Source: Escherichia whittamii (GTDB lineage Bacteria > Pseudomonadota > Gammaproteobacteria > Enterobacterales > Enterobacteriaceae). Taken from it: a stretch of DNA of 64,000 nucleotides. A model generated the notes under the pieces. The model was given only the letters and a program-made list of their open reading frames with translations, was not told the origin of the DNA and searched no databases. The translations under genes were made by a program, and so were the position numbers. The DNA is taken from assembly GCF_014836715.1 (NCBI RefSeq), contig NZ_JACSQI010000001.1:308132-372131 (forward strand), written 5' to 3'. Every line of letters starts with the position of its first letter. Position 1 is the stretch's first letter. Below are positions 63,780-64,000 of the stretch, piece after piece.

Positions 63780-64000
<221 letters not shown>

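Overview
This window is chromosomal DNA from an enteric bacterium of the genus Escherichia. Gene order and protein sequences follow the E. coli K-12 segment from ytfR back through mpl, valS, leuX and uxuAB to the yjiS/yjiT end of the immigration control region, in inverted orientation. Most housekeeping proteins match my recall of the K-12 versions in length and in key residues. Several others (IraD, YjgN, N-terminal YjgM, NanM) diverge visibly, and many K-12 genes are missing, so this is not a K-12-type strain. It could be a divergent E. coli lineage or a sister species such as E. albertii; the window alone does not decide this.

Layout. (1) 1-7.2 kb, minus strand: a two-gene defence module, druH followed by a very large DEAH-box helicase gene druE that runs off the left edge. 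This matches the Druantia type III arrangement and sits where K-12 carries the yjiT/yjiV remnants. (2) 7.7-18.6 kb: yjiS, yjiR, an intact rpnD, yjiN, yjiK, yjiJ, a frameshifted yjiH, yjiG, iadA, hypT, and idlP-iraD. mdtM, yjiL, kptA and yjiC are absent and yjiM is only a scar. (3) 19-24.7 kb: uxuR, the uxuAB hexuronate operon, nanM directly behind a NanR-type operator, and an internally deleted nanS. The fim cluster, gntP and nanC are gone. (4) 24.7-30.1 kb: the leuX tRNA hotspot, AT-rich, with a small mobilization-like gene, a type II restriction-modification pair, a decayed P4-type integrase, leuX and a wrecked ahr. (5) 30.1-46.2 kb: yjgR, lptFG, pepA, holC-valS, yjgN, yjgM, rraB, argI, tabA, pyrLBI, ridA and an odd gene encoding a transposase-type helix-turn-helix joined to a membrane domain. 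(6) 46.3-64 kb: mgtA with its Mg2+-sensing leader, treR (treB gone, treC a scar), nrdDG, a RelB-type antitoxin with a decayed toxin, cybC, pmbA, darP, mpl, fbp, a DUF2569 gene and the ytfRT-yjfF galactofuranose transporter genes. Clustered BIME/REP repeats fill several gaps.

How it works together. The core genes serve pyrimidine and arginine synthesis (pyrLBI, argI sharing carbamoyl phosphate), LPS export (lptFG), replication and translation (holC-valS), anaerobic dNTP supply (nrdDG), gluconeogenesis (fbp) and wall recycling (mpl). Two separate anti-phage modules (Druantia-like and restriction-modification) occupy known variable sites. The gaps are marked by recognisable gene scars (yjiM, nanS, ahr, treC, integrase, relE-like), so deletion and decay, mostly of carbon-source functions, is the dominant recent change. 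The best candidates for a closer look are the complete druH with its druE partner, the leuX-linked restriction-modification island, and the helix-turn-helix/membrane protein next to ridA.
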